64,000 nt of DNA, taken from NCBI GenBank assembly GCA_050084515.1, contig CM114273.1, forward strand, positions 2,480,001 through 2,544,000. The letters run 5' to 3'. Shown here one piece after another: positions 36,727-47,894 of this stretch (positions within the stretch are counted from its first letter, which is position 1; each line of letters starts with the position of its first letter). The notes beneath the pieces were generated by a model. That model did not search any database. It was given only the letters and a program-made list of their open reading frames with translations, and was not told where the DNA came from. The translations under genes and the position numbers were made by a program. Source of the stretch: Blasia pusilla (lineage: Eukaryota > Marchantiophyta > Marchantiopsida > Blasiales).

Positions 36727-37377
36727 ACGTCTTTGATGGAGCATTTGTTTCAATTATTGCACAAGGATTTAGGCTCTGTTCTGAACCTGAAGGCAAGAAT
36801 TGAGACAAACACTCACATTGACCCACATGTGGGTCATAATATTGCACACCACTTTCCTGAGCCATTTGTGGGTAACGTTGATCAGGATCGCCATCTCCGG
36901 CGAAGATTGGATTGGCTGGATCGTATGCACCTAAGGCAGAGAGCACAAAATGGACGAAGGATTCAAGATTCGGCCAAAGAACATCAAGTGGAGTCATTCC
37001 ATAGAGCGAAAAAAATTAAGTTCCTGAACATGGAGGAAGAAATGGAAGCAGAGGCCTGCAAGAATCTTGACTTGGATGCTTTATTGAGCCAAGTTGAGGG
37101 TGGCGGAACCCAATAGAGCATGGATTCGCAATGGCCATTAGTAAATTCTACGCCTCATCATCATTACAAAAGTGATATCGCAGCAAAGAGGACCAAAGGC
37201 GATGACTTGCTGGATAAAATCCTTGGGAATGATGAAAACATTGTTAGGATCAGTAGTGAGTATGGCAATTTTCCCCTTGTCACAAACTTAAACCTGACAC
37301 ATCCAGGTAGTCATTCATCAGATGTTCAAAGTCACAGTAGAGATCGCGACATTGTGGCAGACTCTCAGGTTTTATGA
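36727..37377 (+). pseudogene. Possible C-terminal exon of the transposase
   Basis: After an acceptor-like ttttcag (36720-36726) the frame reads TSLMEHLFQLL, then a basic stretch (RHLRRRLDWLDRMHLRQRAQ) and an acidic patch (MEEEMEAEACKNLDLDALL). A single TAG at 37114 interrupts it. The same frame then stays open to 37377, so the two segments are probably one exon with a premature stop. No domain is recognised. Its position after the SWIM exon on the same strand suggests the transposase tail, but a separate small gene cannot be excluded. Confidence 0.4.
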
Positions 37378-38090
37378 GAGATGTTCATAACCATTTAAAA
37401 TGATCCACATACTAAGATGGTTTTGTTGACTCACATTGTATTAGATGTTTTGTGAATGACATGCCTAGGCTAAGTTTAATCCATTATTGGCCCGGATGTC
37501 GGTATTTCAAAAATCTCCTCTGTAGTACAGTTATGCGAACACCATAAACTTGGTGTTCACACCATACACTTGGTGTTCACAGATCTCTGGTATTATTGCT
37601 TCCACAATGACAGTATGGTAACAAGGACGAAGGAAGAACAATGGAATACAATATAACCGTTGCGGGCAAATAAAAAAATTAAACGGTGGTCACGAGGTCT
37701 ACTACGTACGAGACATTACATCACGTAACCCCGTTAGCATATGTTTCACCGCATCCAACCACAGCGAGAAACCTACGGAATTGTGGTCACGGAATTGTGG
37801 TCGTTTTTTTTTTCCATGGTTGGATACATCGGTTTTGAGAATGGATCCTATCTCGATGGCGGGATTGGACTTTTAGTTAGAACTAGTTTTTTAGTTGGAA
37901 CTAAAAAAAAACATGTTGGACGCCCTCTGGACCCTACCCGGAAGGCCGGTCTCTCTTCGTAAATTTTTAGCAAGACTTTCATCTATCCCGCCAACTTGGA
38001 CCATGTCTAATTTGCATAGCCATGACTAACAAATCTGGAGAGAAGCATGAAATGAAACATGCAATGTACACCAACGCTAGTGAACACCAT

Positions 38091-38592
38091 AGTCCCGTTC
38101 AAACTAGTAGTCCCTGTGTTCAAACTAACCGACGTCCACAAACCTCTGGAATTGGTACAACAGTCATCACGATCGGTGCTTATTAGAGTCGTGAACACCA
38201 CATTTCAGATGTGAACACCATAGTCTCGGTGTTCAAACTAACCGTCAAGTCCACAAACATCTGGAATTGGTACAGCATGTGACAGTTCAAGAAAGTTTCT
38301 CTACTCTATGTTAATCCATGTAATTGATTACTGCCCGTTCAAACTAGTAGTCCCGTTCAAACTAGTAGTCCCTGTGTTCAAACTAACCGACGTCCACAAA
38401 CCCGGAATTGGTACAACGGTCATCACGATCGGGCGCTTATTAGAGTCGTGAACACCACATTTCAGATGTGAACACCATAGTCTCGGTGTTCAAACTAACC
38501 GTCAAGTCCACAAACATCTGGAATTGGTACAGCATGTGACAGTTCAAGAAAGTTTCTCTACTCTATGTTAATCCATGTAATTGATTACTGCC
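38091..38592 (+). repeat. ~255-bp tandem duplication rich in GTGTTCA / TGAACAC motifs
   Basis: The block from cccgttcaaactagtagtcc through ttaatccatgtaattgattactgccc occurs twice in tandem (about 38092-38335 and 38350-38592), nearly identical. Within and around it (from about 37549) the motif gtgttca or its complement tgaacac recurs many times in both orientations. Confidence 0.8.
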
Positions 38593-38925
38593 CTAGTCTA
38601 TCTGGGACAATTTGCCACTGAGTATCGGGAAATCGGAAGAATGACGGATGGAAAAAAACATCGATGCAGACATTTGCACATGAGAGAAAACACATTGTAA
38701 ACCACAGCCTCAATAACCATTCCATATGGAAAAACTCCGGATTTTTATTCAAAATTCTGTGGCGTTTCTTGCATCCACAACATGGAGCATTTCTTGCATC
38801 CATAGTCTCTATGTCAAAATATGCCTAAACAGAGCATGGCCACAATAACCTTAGCTTGAACTCAAGTGTCAAAATGCTATCCACCATCTGCACACGAACG
38901 ATAAACCAGGATCAGAACCCATTCC

Positions 38926-40083
38926 TTAACTTCTCAGGTAAGCAAGGCAAAAATTTACATGAAATGGAGTAAGACCTAGACAACCAAGCACTTGGATGTC
39001 AATGCCAAGTAATACTCTAGCCAAGAACCTTAGCTTGAACCGGGGGGTGTAGTACTCTTCACCGATGTACCAGGAATGTCGATGATATCGACGCATAGCA
39101 TCTAACACTACAAGGGACTGCTCTACCTGCTGGTGTCTAGTCTCAGAACCAGCATCCCATCGATACGGTTCTTGCCTATCCATCACCCACACAGCAGATA
39201 AATGGTGAAATGCAACAAGACATCTCCAATAGGTACTTCGGTTCACTCTATCCAATGGAATGGTGGAAGGGAGAAGGCTACGTCCTGACTCAATCCATGA
39301 GCTCACAATGGTGGTCAGGCGGCCTAGGGTGCTCTCTAGTTCCTCCCTAGCCTTTTCGTATTCTTCCACCTTGGCTAGGCATGACCAAGAGGTCTGCTGG
39401 AATTGATGCGCTTTGTGAGCCTCAAATGCAATTAAAAGGTCAGTTAAGGCAGGCATGGGGGCAAAGGGTCCTGCAGCCCTTTGTGCATGCTCTTTGGCTT
39501 TGTTTAGAAGTGCAGCCTTCTTCTGTCTTTTGTGATTGGCCCACCCTTGTAGCACCATGCCCCTCAGTCTGATATTCGCAGAAGATGGCGTCACATAAGT
39601 ACCTACATCAGGAAAAAAAACCATAACCCCAACTAAGACATCCGAGCCATGGCAAAATTCAATGCTATCCCTAAACATGACATTCATTTGCACCGAGCAC
39701 GGTAAGTGGTGATAGAACATGTATAGGGTTTACTTACCCTCATCTTCTTCCAATTCTTCCTGTGCTTCACCATCGCCTTCCACCTTCTTCTTCCCCGTCG
39801 GCCGAGGTGTACCCGGCACAGGCCTCAACCAGTGGGTAGCAATGTGCGAGTTGAAGGTTTCCGCCAGACGGAAAAACTCAATGCACTTTGAGCACAAGCA
39901 AACCCACTGCTTATGCTCCTCAGAGTAGCAATAGTGGACCCACTCCACTGGGTCCCGCCATAGCGAGGTTTGGTAGGCTTGCTTCTCAGGAAAGGGTGGG
40001 CTCTTGCCCATGAATGCAGCAAACATCTTTCTAAACTCAAGAGCAACCTGCTCTTTCTCCACCTCTCCCTTGTAGAATTTTGC
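38926..40083 (-). CDS. Unrecognised transposon-borne protein with a C2H2-type finger, 3' exons
   Basis: Two exons on the minus strand: 40083-39738 and 39602-38926, joined by a GT-AG intron (donor gtaagt) with matching phase, giving 340 residues plus stop. A tag/g acceptor opens the first exon, so more coding sequence lies upstream. At about residues 58-78 there is a classic C-X2-C-X12-H-X3-H finger (CSKCIEFFRLAETFNSHIATH), followed by a basic GTPRPTGKKK segment and an acidic run. The second exon has a basic, helical start (GWANHKRQKKAALLNKAKEH) and a charged helix (KVEEYEKAREELESTLGRL). I do not recognise the family. It is convergent with the transposase inside the same TIR-bounded element, the position mudrB occupies in maize MuDR, but no sequence relationship to mudrB is claimed. 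A captured host gene is another possibility. Confidence 0.55.
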
Positions 40084-40461
40084 CTATGTATGAACATAAC
40101 CAACAATGTAAGCAATGAATTGTTACGTTGGCATTCAAGAAAAGTCGCACATGAGCTGCATTCAAATATAAGCTGCAGAGTTCACATGGCATTCTAGAGC
40201 ATCCCCCAGGACCTAACAAGTTGCTCTGTTGGGATTTAACTTCAAACCCATAGCACTTCTCCTAGTGGGCAACTATATTCCTCTGTAAGATTGATACGAA
40301 AATGCTATCCACCTTCGATGTGATTTTGCCCACCTACCAGCTAAGCCCGATTCTAGTACAGGCATCTGCCTACACACCCATACAAATCTGCTGCCTAAGA
40401 AACCCTAAACCCTCTCTTGGCGGGCTCTACTATAACTATACATATAGAAATGCATACATAC

Positions 40462-40464
<3 letters not shown>

Positions 40465-40508
<44 letters not shown>

Positions 40509-40520
40509 TATATATATATA
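40465..40520. repeat. (TA)n microsatellite
   Basis: TA dinucleotide run of about 56 bases with one short interruption, between the minus-strand coding blocks. Confidence 0.9.
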
Positions 40521-40780
40521 TCTACATCCGGACCATAGTCCGGTGAAGGACAAAAAAGGGATATTGTAAACATTAAAAACCACCCGTACAAAATTTCACA
40601 ATAGCAACAGTATTGTGTTTATCACTATGAAGTGATAAGCTATGGTGCCTATGATCTAGAAGATTGGCCACTACCTGCACAAACACAAAAGAAGGGCAGG
40701 GATATCAGTTCCTCCAAACTACTCCCACAAATCTTTGCTTCTCAAGATAGGATAAATCTTAATCAGTGCAGAGCACTTAC

Positions 40781-41345
40781 CCCGAGCTAAGCTCAGAATG
40801 GCAAAGGAGCTCATACTTTGCACAGACAGATCTGGAATTTGGTCCTTCTCAACAGATAGATTGTCATCCACGTCAGTTTGGTCAATAAGGTATATGCTTT
40901 TAGGGGTAACACCGATTACCCAAGGGATAAGGTCATTCTTTTCTATATCCTCTATGGTGGATAATCTCCTTTTTAATCGGATGGTGCATACAATCTTTGT
41001 TATCAAATTCTGATTTGATGCCTCCATCATACTTTTGATGTCTGGAATGGTATGCACCTTCATTTTACCTCCCTCATGTCCCACTACTTTAAAATTGGTC
41101 AAGCCATTTTTCTGGAAGTAGGAGTCAAACCATACGTGCCCACCCGCCAAGCGTGCTTTCGGAGAGAAAGCTACCTTGTAGCCCGCATGCCTAGCAGCTT
41201 GCTCTAAACACTCGTACGTTTCTAGGGGAAAGCCCAGGATGATCCAATCATCCAAGTAATTTTTGGTTAGCGGATGTGAACGCTTGCAGACAATGTTTGA
41301 GAGGAAAAAGTCACTAGTGAAGCTACTATGAATCATGGGGCTCAC
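40781..41345 (-). CDS. Unrecognised transposon-borne protein, internal exon
   Basis: A long minus-strand frame ends at a strong donor (g|gtaagt, at 40781/40780) after ILSLARG. Its product is non-repetitive and of normal composition (for example YLDDWIILGFPLETYECLEQ and WVIGVTPKSIYLIDQTDVDD), which argues for real coding. No domain is recognised. The start of the exon is uncertain: 41345 is the upstream limit of the open frame, and an acceptor may lie near 41295. If the next acceptor is the gtgcag at about 40671, the protein ends a few residues later at a TAG. Otherwise it may join the exons at 40083-38926 through an exon I could not place (the phases, 1 against 0, do not match directly). Confidence 0.45.
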
Positions 41346-41754
41346 CCATGTTTCACTCGACCCCTGATTTCGAAAAAGCGTGTAACATTTTCGGGCTCTT
41401 TCACAGTGATTGTAAGCTCACGTAGCCTACAGGCATCTAAGAACTTTGCAATGGGGATGTCGGGCATGATAACAGCAGGCGACAGTAGTACCCGTAATGT
41501 ATGTAAACCCCTATATATTCCTACTATACTACCGACCGAAAGGTCAAGTTCGCATTCAGAACCTAAGAGCTCCTTCGCATTCAGAACCTAAGAGCTCCGA
41601 TGATGGAAATTCGGTAGGAGTTACACAATTCGTACGCTAGCCCGAACCTGCGTGATGTGGTCATAAAAAGCGTGTCAGTAACCTTGTTTAGTTTGCAATT
41701 CTTTGCAGTGAAGCAATAACCAATACAAAGGAATCCAAACATACAACTAATGTA

Positions 41755-41935
41755 CCTGATCACGAGGAGAATCGTCACGCAGGGATGGAGGGTCACTAGA
41801 TGGAAGTCGGCACCAAGGACCCCGATTGCAATTACCGTATGTCACGGCGTCCCATTTTGCAAAGATTTTGCTAATGCCGGGATACACTCGGGCGGGTTTG
41901 AACAAGAAACTATGTCTATTGTATAGGGTTTGCAA
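41755..41935 (-). other. Possible upstream exon of the minus-strand transposon gene
   Basis: The minus-strand frame ends at a donor (gatcag|gtacat) after DDSPRDQ, phase 0. The product includes KIFAKWDAVTYGNCNRGPWC and has no ATG start within the frame. Strand and position suit a 5' exon of the gene below it. Unrecognised; weak support. Confidence 0.3.
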
Positions 41936-42858
41936 GCAGAGAGGACAAGGGAAGGGGGATGAAACAGATCCACCTCTCTACGCAGAGAGAAACCAAGGAC
42001 ATCGACAAACAATGGGAAAACCTAACGGATCCTGACTAAAAGTTGCAAAAATTTTCACAACTCTTTCATGAGCCCCATATCTCAACGAAATCACATGGAC
42101 TCCCACAATCACCGCAACTACGTCCAAAAATGCAACTCCATCCATGGCTTCACACGTAGACCTCCTTCAATTCATCTACATCTGGACGCTTCAACTCTAG
42201 AATCAGCAACACCACTAGCAAGAATGGAAAGAGAAGAGGAATCCACCTCTGGCGCGTACAAGAGAGGAAAGACACAAGCATTTGTCGGTCCACCTTCTCC
42301 CAAGCGCTACTCCTTTGTTTGTATATACAAGACACCTTCACATGAGCATTTGCATGAGAAGTACCTTGAGCGCAACTCACTCAGTCATTCACTCCCACAT
42401 TCACTCTGCTCTCCTCCTTTCCCCATCAAGTCGCATTAACTCATGCATAGCCGGCATCGTTGGGCACGCGTTTCAATTTCAATCTTGTAGCGGTCGTTGG
42501 CGACTTTGTCAAAATGCGCGTTGCCGCCTTGGAATCCTGATTGTCAGCAACGAACTCATACACGAAGCCTAAACCCGACCCGGAACAAGAACCCCCGCCC
42601 GGTCACGATACTTAAATAAGCTCGCGATAAACGGTGGCACTTCGTCAAAAGCGCACTACCACCGCGCCTGATTGCCAGCAACGAACGCCTAATCGAAAGC
42701 CAAACCCATAACGAGATCTACAACCCGGCCACGAGACACTCCAAAGCGGTAGCTCACTACCACCTTCAAACTTGCAACAACGAACCTACACAACGAAAGC
42801 CAAACCCACCCTAGAAATAGTTGCGAAACAACACTAAAAAGGGAATTGCCACTGAAAA
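41936..42858. other. Interior of the transposon without a recognised gene
   Basis: Probable upstream region of the minus-strand gene. Frames present (for example 42068-42439 plus) have no supported product. From about 42700 fragments of the downstream 449-bp repeat already appear. Confidence 0.4.
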
Positions 42859-43756
42859 GGGAATTGTTTGGCCGAGAGCAACAATTTCCGTGAGAGCCAC
42901 TACGCGGAAACACGAAAACACTGAAACATCAGACATTGAAAAGCGAACGGAGACCTTCCTTGCACGAAAACATTGAACTGAGACTCCAACATTGAAAAGC
43001 GAAACGCGAAAACGCGGAAACATGAAACATCAGACGAACTCCAACATTGAAAAGCGAACTGAGACCTTCCTTGCACGAAAACACTCGAAGCCAAACCTTG
43101 ACGCAGAACCCCAGTCCGGTCACGAAAAATGACAGCACTACCACCTTCGTTCGTGAAAGCTCACTACCACCTTCAAACTTGCAACAACGAACGTAAACAC
43201 TACAATTTCCACGAGAGCCACAACACAGAAACACGAAAACACTGAAACGCATGGGTCGCGCGGGTGTCGAACAACCTTCAAACCCCTAAACCCACCACCC
43301 ACCACACGGGAATTGTTTGGCCGAGAGCAACAATTTCCGTGAGAGCCACTATGCGGAAACACGAAAACACTGAAACATCAGACATTGAAAAGCGAACGGA
43401 GACCTTCCTTGCACGAAAAAATTGAACTGAGACTCCAACATTGAAAAGCGAAACGCGGAAACGCGGAAACATGAAACATCATACGAACTCCAACATTGAA
43501 AAGCGAGCTGAGACCTTCCTTGCACGAAAACACTCGAAGCCAAACCTTGACGCAGTACCCCAGTCCGGTCACGAAAAATGACAGCACTACCACCTCCGTT
43601 TGTGAAAGCTCACTACCACCTTCAAACTTGCAACAACGAACGTAAACACTACAATTTCCGCGAGAGCCACAACATGGAAACACAAAAACACTGAAACGCA
43701 TGGGTTGCGCGGGTGTCGAACAGCCTTCAAACCCCTAAACCCACCACCCACCACAC
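42859..43756. repeat. Two tandem 449-bp repeat units
   Basis: 42859-43307 and 43308-43756 are near-identical direct repeats of equal length, each starting gggaattgtttggccgagag. Inside each unit shorter motifs recur (cattgaaaagcgaac.gagac, and cctt-cttgcacgaaaaca). The long minus-strand frames here repeat with the units and are not taken as genes. Confidence 0.92.
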
Positions 43757-44036
43757 TGTTTGCGCGAATTGCCACGTTCTTTGCATTGTAAACGAAAAGC
43801 ATCGGAGCGAAACCGCAAAAGTGAGGGTCAGAATCAGAATCGCGCACATTCGAACGAACAGCCCGGGCGTCGAGACCGAAGCCAACTCCGTCTTAGCCCT
43901 AGTGATTAGCGATGATTAGGGCACCCCGTCCGTCCTTCCCTAAATCCGTCCGTCCCGTCCTTCCCTACATCCATCCGTAGCCGGTGGAGACGCCCAGCCG
44001 ATATCCGCCAACCGCTACCGCGGTCTACCGATATTT

Positions 44037-44145
44037 CCGTTTTCCCGATCCGGAGCTCCGAAGCGCGCCTTCACCGAGGCGCCTGCCGATAGGGCCTAGC
44101 CTAGGCTTCGCTTTATTGCGAAGCCGCGGCAAAGTATGGGCTTCG
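44037..44145 (-). repeat. Right terminal inverted repeat
   Basis: Reverse complement of 33071-33179 with one mismatch, followed directly by the target duplication GTGGGTCC (44146-44153). Confidence 0.95.
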
Positions 44146-44452
44146 GTGGGTCCGAAGTGACGAAAGACGTTGCCAGGTGGCCGAGGATTTTGACCTAGGA
44201 AACCTAGGTGGTCTGTGGCAAGCGTACGCGGGTCTGGGGCGGAGAGTCGAGCTGTCACGTTCATGGGCGAGTGGGTTGCAAACGGCGGAGGTGCGGAATG
44301 GTGCGCTGGGAACCTCCCGCTGCAGGTGTCGTCAGCGGAGGAAGATGCCGTAAAGGGGTCCGTCCGTCCGGCGCAGGGAGCCAAAAGCGAAGAAACTCGT
44401 GGCGCAGATTGGTCTCCTGCTGCAGCGCAATCCGCGGAGAAATGGCTGCCAT

Positions 44453-44458
44453 TATATA
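44453..44458 (+). promoter_or_regulatory. Putative TATA box of the Mpv17/PMP22 gene
   Basis: TATATA within attatatagg, about 385 bases before the ATG and 300 bases after the transposon's right end. The leader between is moderately GC-rich and could itself contain an intron. Confidence 0.45.
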
Positions 44459-44840
44459 GGCCCTTTTCTTTTATGCTCTCAAACCGCGAAGAAACTTACG
44501 AAAATCGCAGCCCTTCACACTGCCAGTCGCCCTACTCCAAGACTCTGTGCTCATCACCGAGAGTAACCGAGCTTCCGGGCGACGCACCGATGGATCTCTA
44601 GGGTTCAGAGATGAAATGAGAAGGGGAGCCATTCTTCCGAACTGACGAATTCCTTTCTCACCTGCGGAAATCGAGAAGTGCATTTCAAAAGGAGCATCTT
44701 CGTCGCGGGATCCGGTTCGTGCTTCACAGCATATAGATTCAAGGCCGTGGTGAGCGTCTCACCCTGCGCTCGGGAAGCAGGAAAAATTCAGCCCGGGACG
44801 AATTCGCTCCAAGACTTGCGTGCGAGGAATCTGAATCCGA

Positions 44841-47097
44841 ATGGCGGTGGTAGCGCATCCGGGGGTGGGAATGACGAGCGTGGCAGCGAGAGGAGTTGCA
44901 ACAGAGTTCTGCATTGCAAATATTTGTAGAGGAGGAGGTAGTGATTCGTCTCGCGCAGTTGTGAGCCAAGCGAGGGCAGTCTCCGGCAGATACTGCTCCT
45001 GCTCTTCATCCACAGCTTTGTCGCAGTCGAGGAAATCCGTTGTTGTTATGGCCGCGAGGACGAGGAGGAGGGCGGGGGCAGGCGCTTCGACTGCAGCTAC
45101 GAGATGCTCCGCTGTTGAAGATGGCGTGTCTGGGCGAGCGTCGTTCGTCCAGCCGACGAAAGATCTCCAATTCTTCAACGCGGACGAGAGCAGCGCAGCA
45201 ACGAGCAGAGCGCAGAAGATCCGCGCACTGGCAGACGATTCAGAGGTTCCCGTTCAGGAGTTGATCACGGAAGAACTGCTGTCCTCTCTTTCCTCGCTCG
45301 CGGATTTGGATACTGCGCGGTCGCAGCCCGCAGTGCAGGGCTTTGGCGAGAACACTTTCGATGGTTTCATGGAAGTGGTCAGCACTGCCGTGGGCGGGAG
45401 CCTGAACTCCGAAGTTCTGGCCACTGCCGGAACTCTCTACCGACCGAAATGGGTCTGGTTCGCCAAATCGGTGGAGGAGGAAAATGTGCTGATTGAAAGA
45501 GCCATCAACGCCACCATCATCGGTTCTGCTGGTGCCCTCGCGCTCACGAAGATGCTCACTGTTGATCACGACTACTGGCATGTGAGTGCAATTCCAAACT
45601 CATATGGATTCAATGCTAAATCGATTGAAACTCCAAGGAACCGACCCCTACTTCGTGCTTATGCTTGCCGTGTTCTGTCCAATTGAACTGTCCAGTCGCC
45701 CAGATGCAATTACTTGAGCACAGGGGAACTCTAGAGTTGGTGAGCGCGGCCAGGTGGAACCGTGATCCTTGCAGTGTTCCAGATCTCAAGACGTAGTTGT
45801 TGATGTTGTGTTTACTGAACTCTGCAGGGATGGACGGCTTTCGAAATTTTGATGTACGCTCCGATTCACAACTGGTTTGCTTACGAGGATCTGCTGCAAA
45901 CTCACCCCGTTCTGGCGAAGATGGCTATCAGTGGCACCGTCTATACTTTGGGTGATTGGATTGCCCAGGTATGACTTCCTCTCCTCGAACGAATCAATGA
46001 TTCGAGTTCATGCGGTTCTTCATTATGTAGCTTGTTTGGGGTGCCCGTCACGTTGGATTGTGACTGAGATCTTTCTCTTTTCATTCAGTGCTATGAAGGG
46101 AAAGGGCCTTTGGAGTTCAATCGGACGCGTATGCTGAGGTCTGGGCTCGTAGGATTCTGTCTTCATGGCTCATTATCTCACTTCTACTACCACTTTTGTG
46201 AGGTGAGCAAGCGTGCTTCGCCAAGCCAGACTTCTACAGCTTTGGTGATTCCAGTCGTTCGTCTTTGTTGGCCCGATTTGAGAACGAGCGGAAATCCGTT
46301 TTTGCTGACGGTGGTCGTGTTTTTTTGGCGCAGTGGTTATTCCCATTCCAGGGTTGGTGGGTTGTTCCTCTGAAGGTGGGCTTCGATCAGACAATCTGGT
46401 CTGGGTTCTGGAATAGTATCTACTTCATCATGGTAGGCTTGCTGCGCTTCGAATCTCCAGCCCGTATACTCAAAGAATTGCGAGAGACTTTCTTCCCTCT
46501 TTTGACGGTGAGACCTCAAATCCCAAATTCCACCCCACATCAAAGCTCTTGAAAGACGAGGAGCAAGTTCAGCTTTCTTGAGTGTCTCCCGCACCGAGGA
46601 CATCGAATCCCTCGCGCTTTAAGGAAATTATCCACTACGATGTTCAAATTCTGATACGACTGTTCGTGGTGCTTCATGCTTCAGGCCGGTTGGAAACTGT
46701 GGCCCTTCGCCCACCTCATCACTTACGGCCTCATACCAGTGGAGCAGCGGCTGTTGTGGGTGGATATGGTGGAAATCATCTGGGTCACCATTCTAGCAAT
46801 GTAAGTTCAATTCGTCAATTCTCGCTCTGCGGAACAGACACACGGTTTCCGTTACCCTCTTGGCCTCGTGATCCCGTCTGAAAACCTAATTGACTGACCT
46901 CTGCTCCTGCAAAGGGCCTCCCCGATGACAGCGCTGATAAGCTCGGAGTGCATGCGTGCAGGTACTCGAATGAGAAATCCGAAGCCAGATTGGCGGAAGC
47001 TGAAAGCAACGAAGCGTTGAAGGATGCCTCCATGACAGCGGTGCCCGTCGAAGAATTAGTGTCGTCCTCTGCAGACAAGCTGACCCCATCTTCGTGA
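44841..47097 (+). CDS. Mpv17/PMP22 family membrane protein, probably plastid-targeted
   Basis: Integral organelle membrane protein of the Mpv17/PMP22 family; the molecular activity of the plant long form is not settled. Six exons: 44841-45581, 45828-45968, 46089-46202, 46334-46507, 46685-46800 and 46962-47097. All introns are GT-AG with matching phases, giving 473 residues. The first ~90 residues are rich in Ser, Ala and Arg with few acidic residues, fitting a transit peptide. The C-terminal half has the family blocks: NWFAYEDLLQTHPVLAKMAI, TLGDWIAQCYEG, RTRMLRSGLVGFCLHGSLSH, PLKVGFDQTIWSGFWNSIYF, AGWKLWPFAHLITYGLIP and RLLWVDMVEIIWVTILAMYS. Spacing resembles the longer plant proteins of the At1g52870 type. 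ATG 44841 opens the long first exon. A possible poly(A) signal (aataaa) lies near 47871. Confidence 0.95.
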
Positions 47098-47894
47098 TAT
47101 CGGCAGCGGACCCCTCCAAAACAACTCTTCTTGCGTGCGCGGAGGGAATTGCCGGCAGATACCGGATGACGCTCGCTTGTTTGTACCAGTAGAACGAAAT
47201 CCGCAGACTACGCTTGCTCGGAATGCGGAGGCTATTGCTTGCGCCTCTGCTTGGAGGGAGGCGGGAGGAGTGCACCGCATGAAATATGTCCAGGCGAAAT
47301 GGAGTGCAGTGAGTTTAGCGATGGGGACAATGGTCGAGCTGACGATTCTCTTACGGCGAATGTCGGGGAAGACAACTGCATGGTAGCCGCTTGTACATTA
47401 CACCGGAGCTATCTGCATCGCATTGATGCTCCTCAGCTCCCATTAAATTGGTATCAAACACTCAAACTTTTGGTTCTCCCCATTCATCGCCATCCGCGCC
47501 CGCACCAATTTCCTTCCCCACTGGACCAAAGCATTCACAATGTGGCGGTTTTGCTTGCGATTTCCCCTTTCTTCCTCCCCTCCCCTCCACTCCACTCCAC
47601 TCCCCTTCTCTTCAACATCACATCAATTCGGTTCATCTCCAAACAATTGGAGTGGCGGATGATGTAATCTTTGGGAGGTGCCCATCTTTGTAGAAAGTTA
47701 GAAGAGGAGATCGACAGAAAGCTCTGTACAGACGTTCAAATCCATTCGATTTTCACCGGCGGCTCTTGCAATAAAGAAAGGGTTCCACCACATGTCCTCA
47801 AATTCGCACCGCGTAAAACTGCAAGTTTTCTTCTCTTATGTGGTAACGGAAGAACTCATCTTCTTGTTGTAAATAAAACGGGTCACTCGCGGTG
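47098..47894. other. 3' flank of the Mpv17/PMP22 gene
   Basis: No coding frame supported. Candidate poly(A) signals (aataaa) near 47768 and 47871. A pyrimidine-rich run of ccactccactccactcc lies near 47590. Confidence 0.4.

Larger units (their letters stand above)
33071..44145. mobile_element. 11.1-kb Mutator-like DNA transposon with long TIRs and two convergent gene regions
   Basis: Bounded by 109-bp terminal inverted repeats differing at one base, and by the 8-bp direct repeat GTGGGTCC on both sides (33063-33070 and 44146-44153). This fits the 8-11-bp target duplications and long TIRs of Mutator-like elements. The left half encodes a DDE/SWIM transposase on the plus strand. The right half encodes an unrecognised multi-exon gene or genes on the minus strand. 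The interior holds several tandem repeats (33452-33620, 38091-38592, 42859-43756). The near-identical TIRs and intact target duplication indicate a fairly recent insertion, although the transposase reading frame is damaged. Confidence 0.9.

Noticed and set aside
40302-40583. Frames ending in Tyr-Ile repeats
   Set aside because: Translation of the (TA)n microsatellite.
42811-43701. Repeated minus-strand frames rich in Phe, Val and Cys that look like a protein family
   Set aside because: They repeat with the 449-bp DNA units and overlap in several frames; they are translations of tandem repeats.
42859-43756. Possible CRISPR-like array
   Set aside because: Units are 449 bp without short equal repeats and unique spacers, and the window is plant nuclear DNA.
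44739-45264. Several frames on both strands overlapping the Mpv17/PMP22 first exon
   Set aside because: Shadows of the GC-rich transit-peptide exon, which itself joins in phase to five conserved exons.
46815-47280. Minus-strand frames over the last Mpv17/PMP22 exon
   Set aside because: The plus-strand exon splices in phase to the family's C-terminal motif; the minus frames have no recognisable content.
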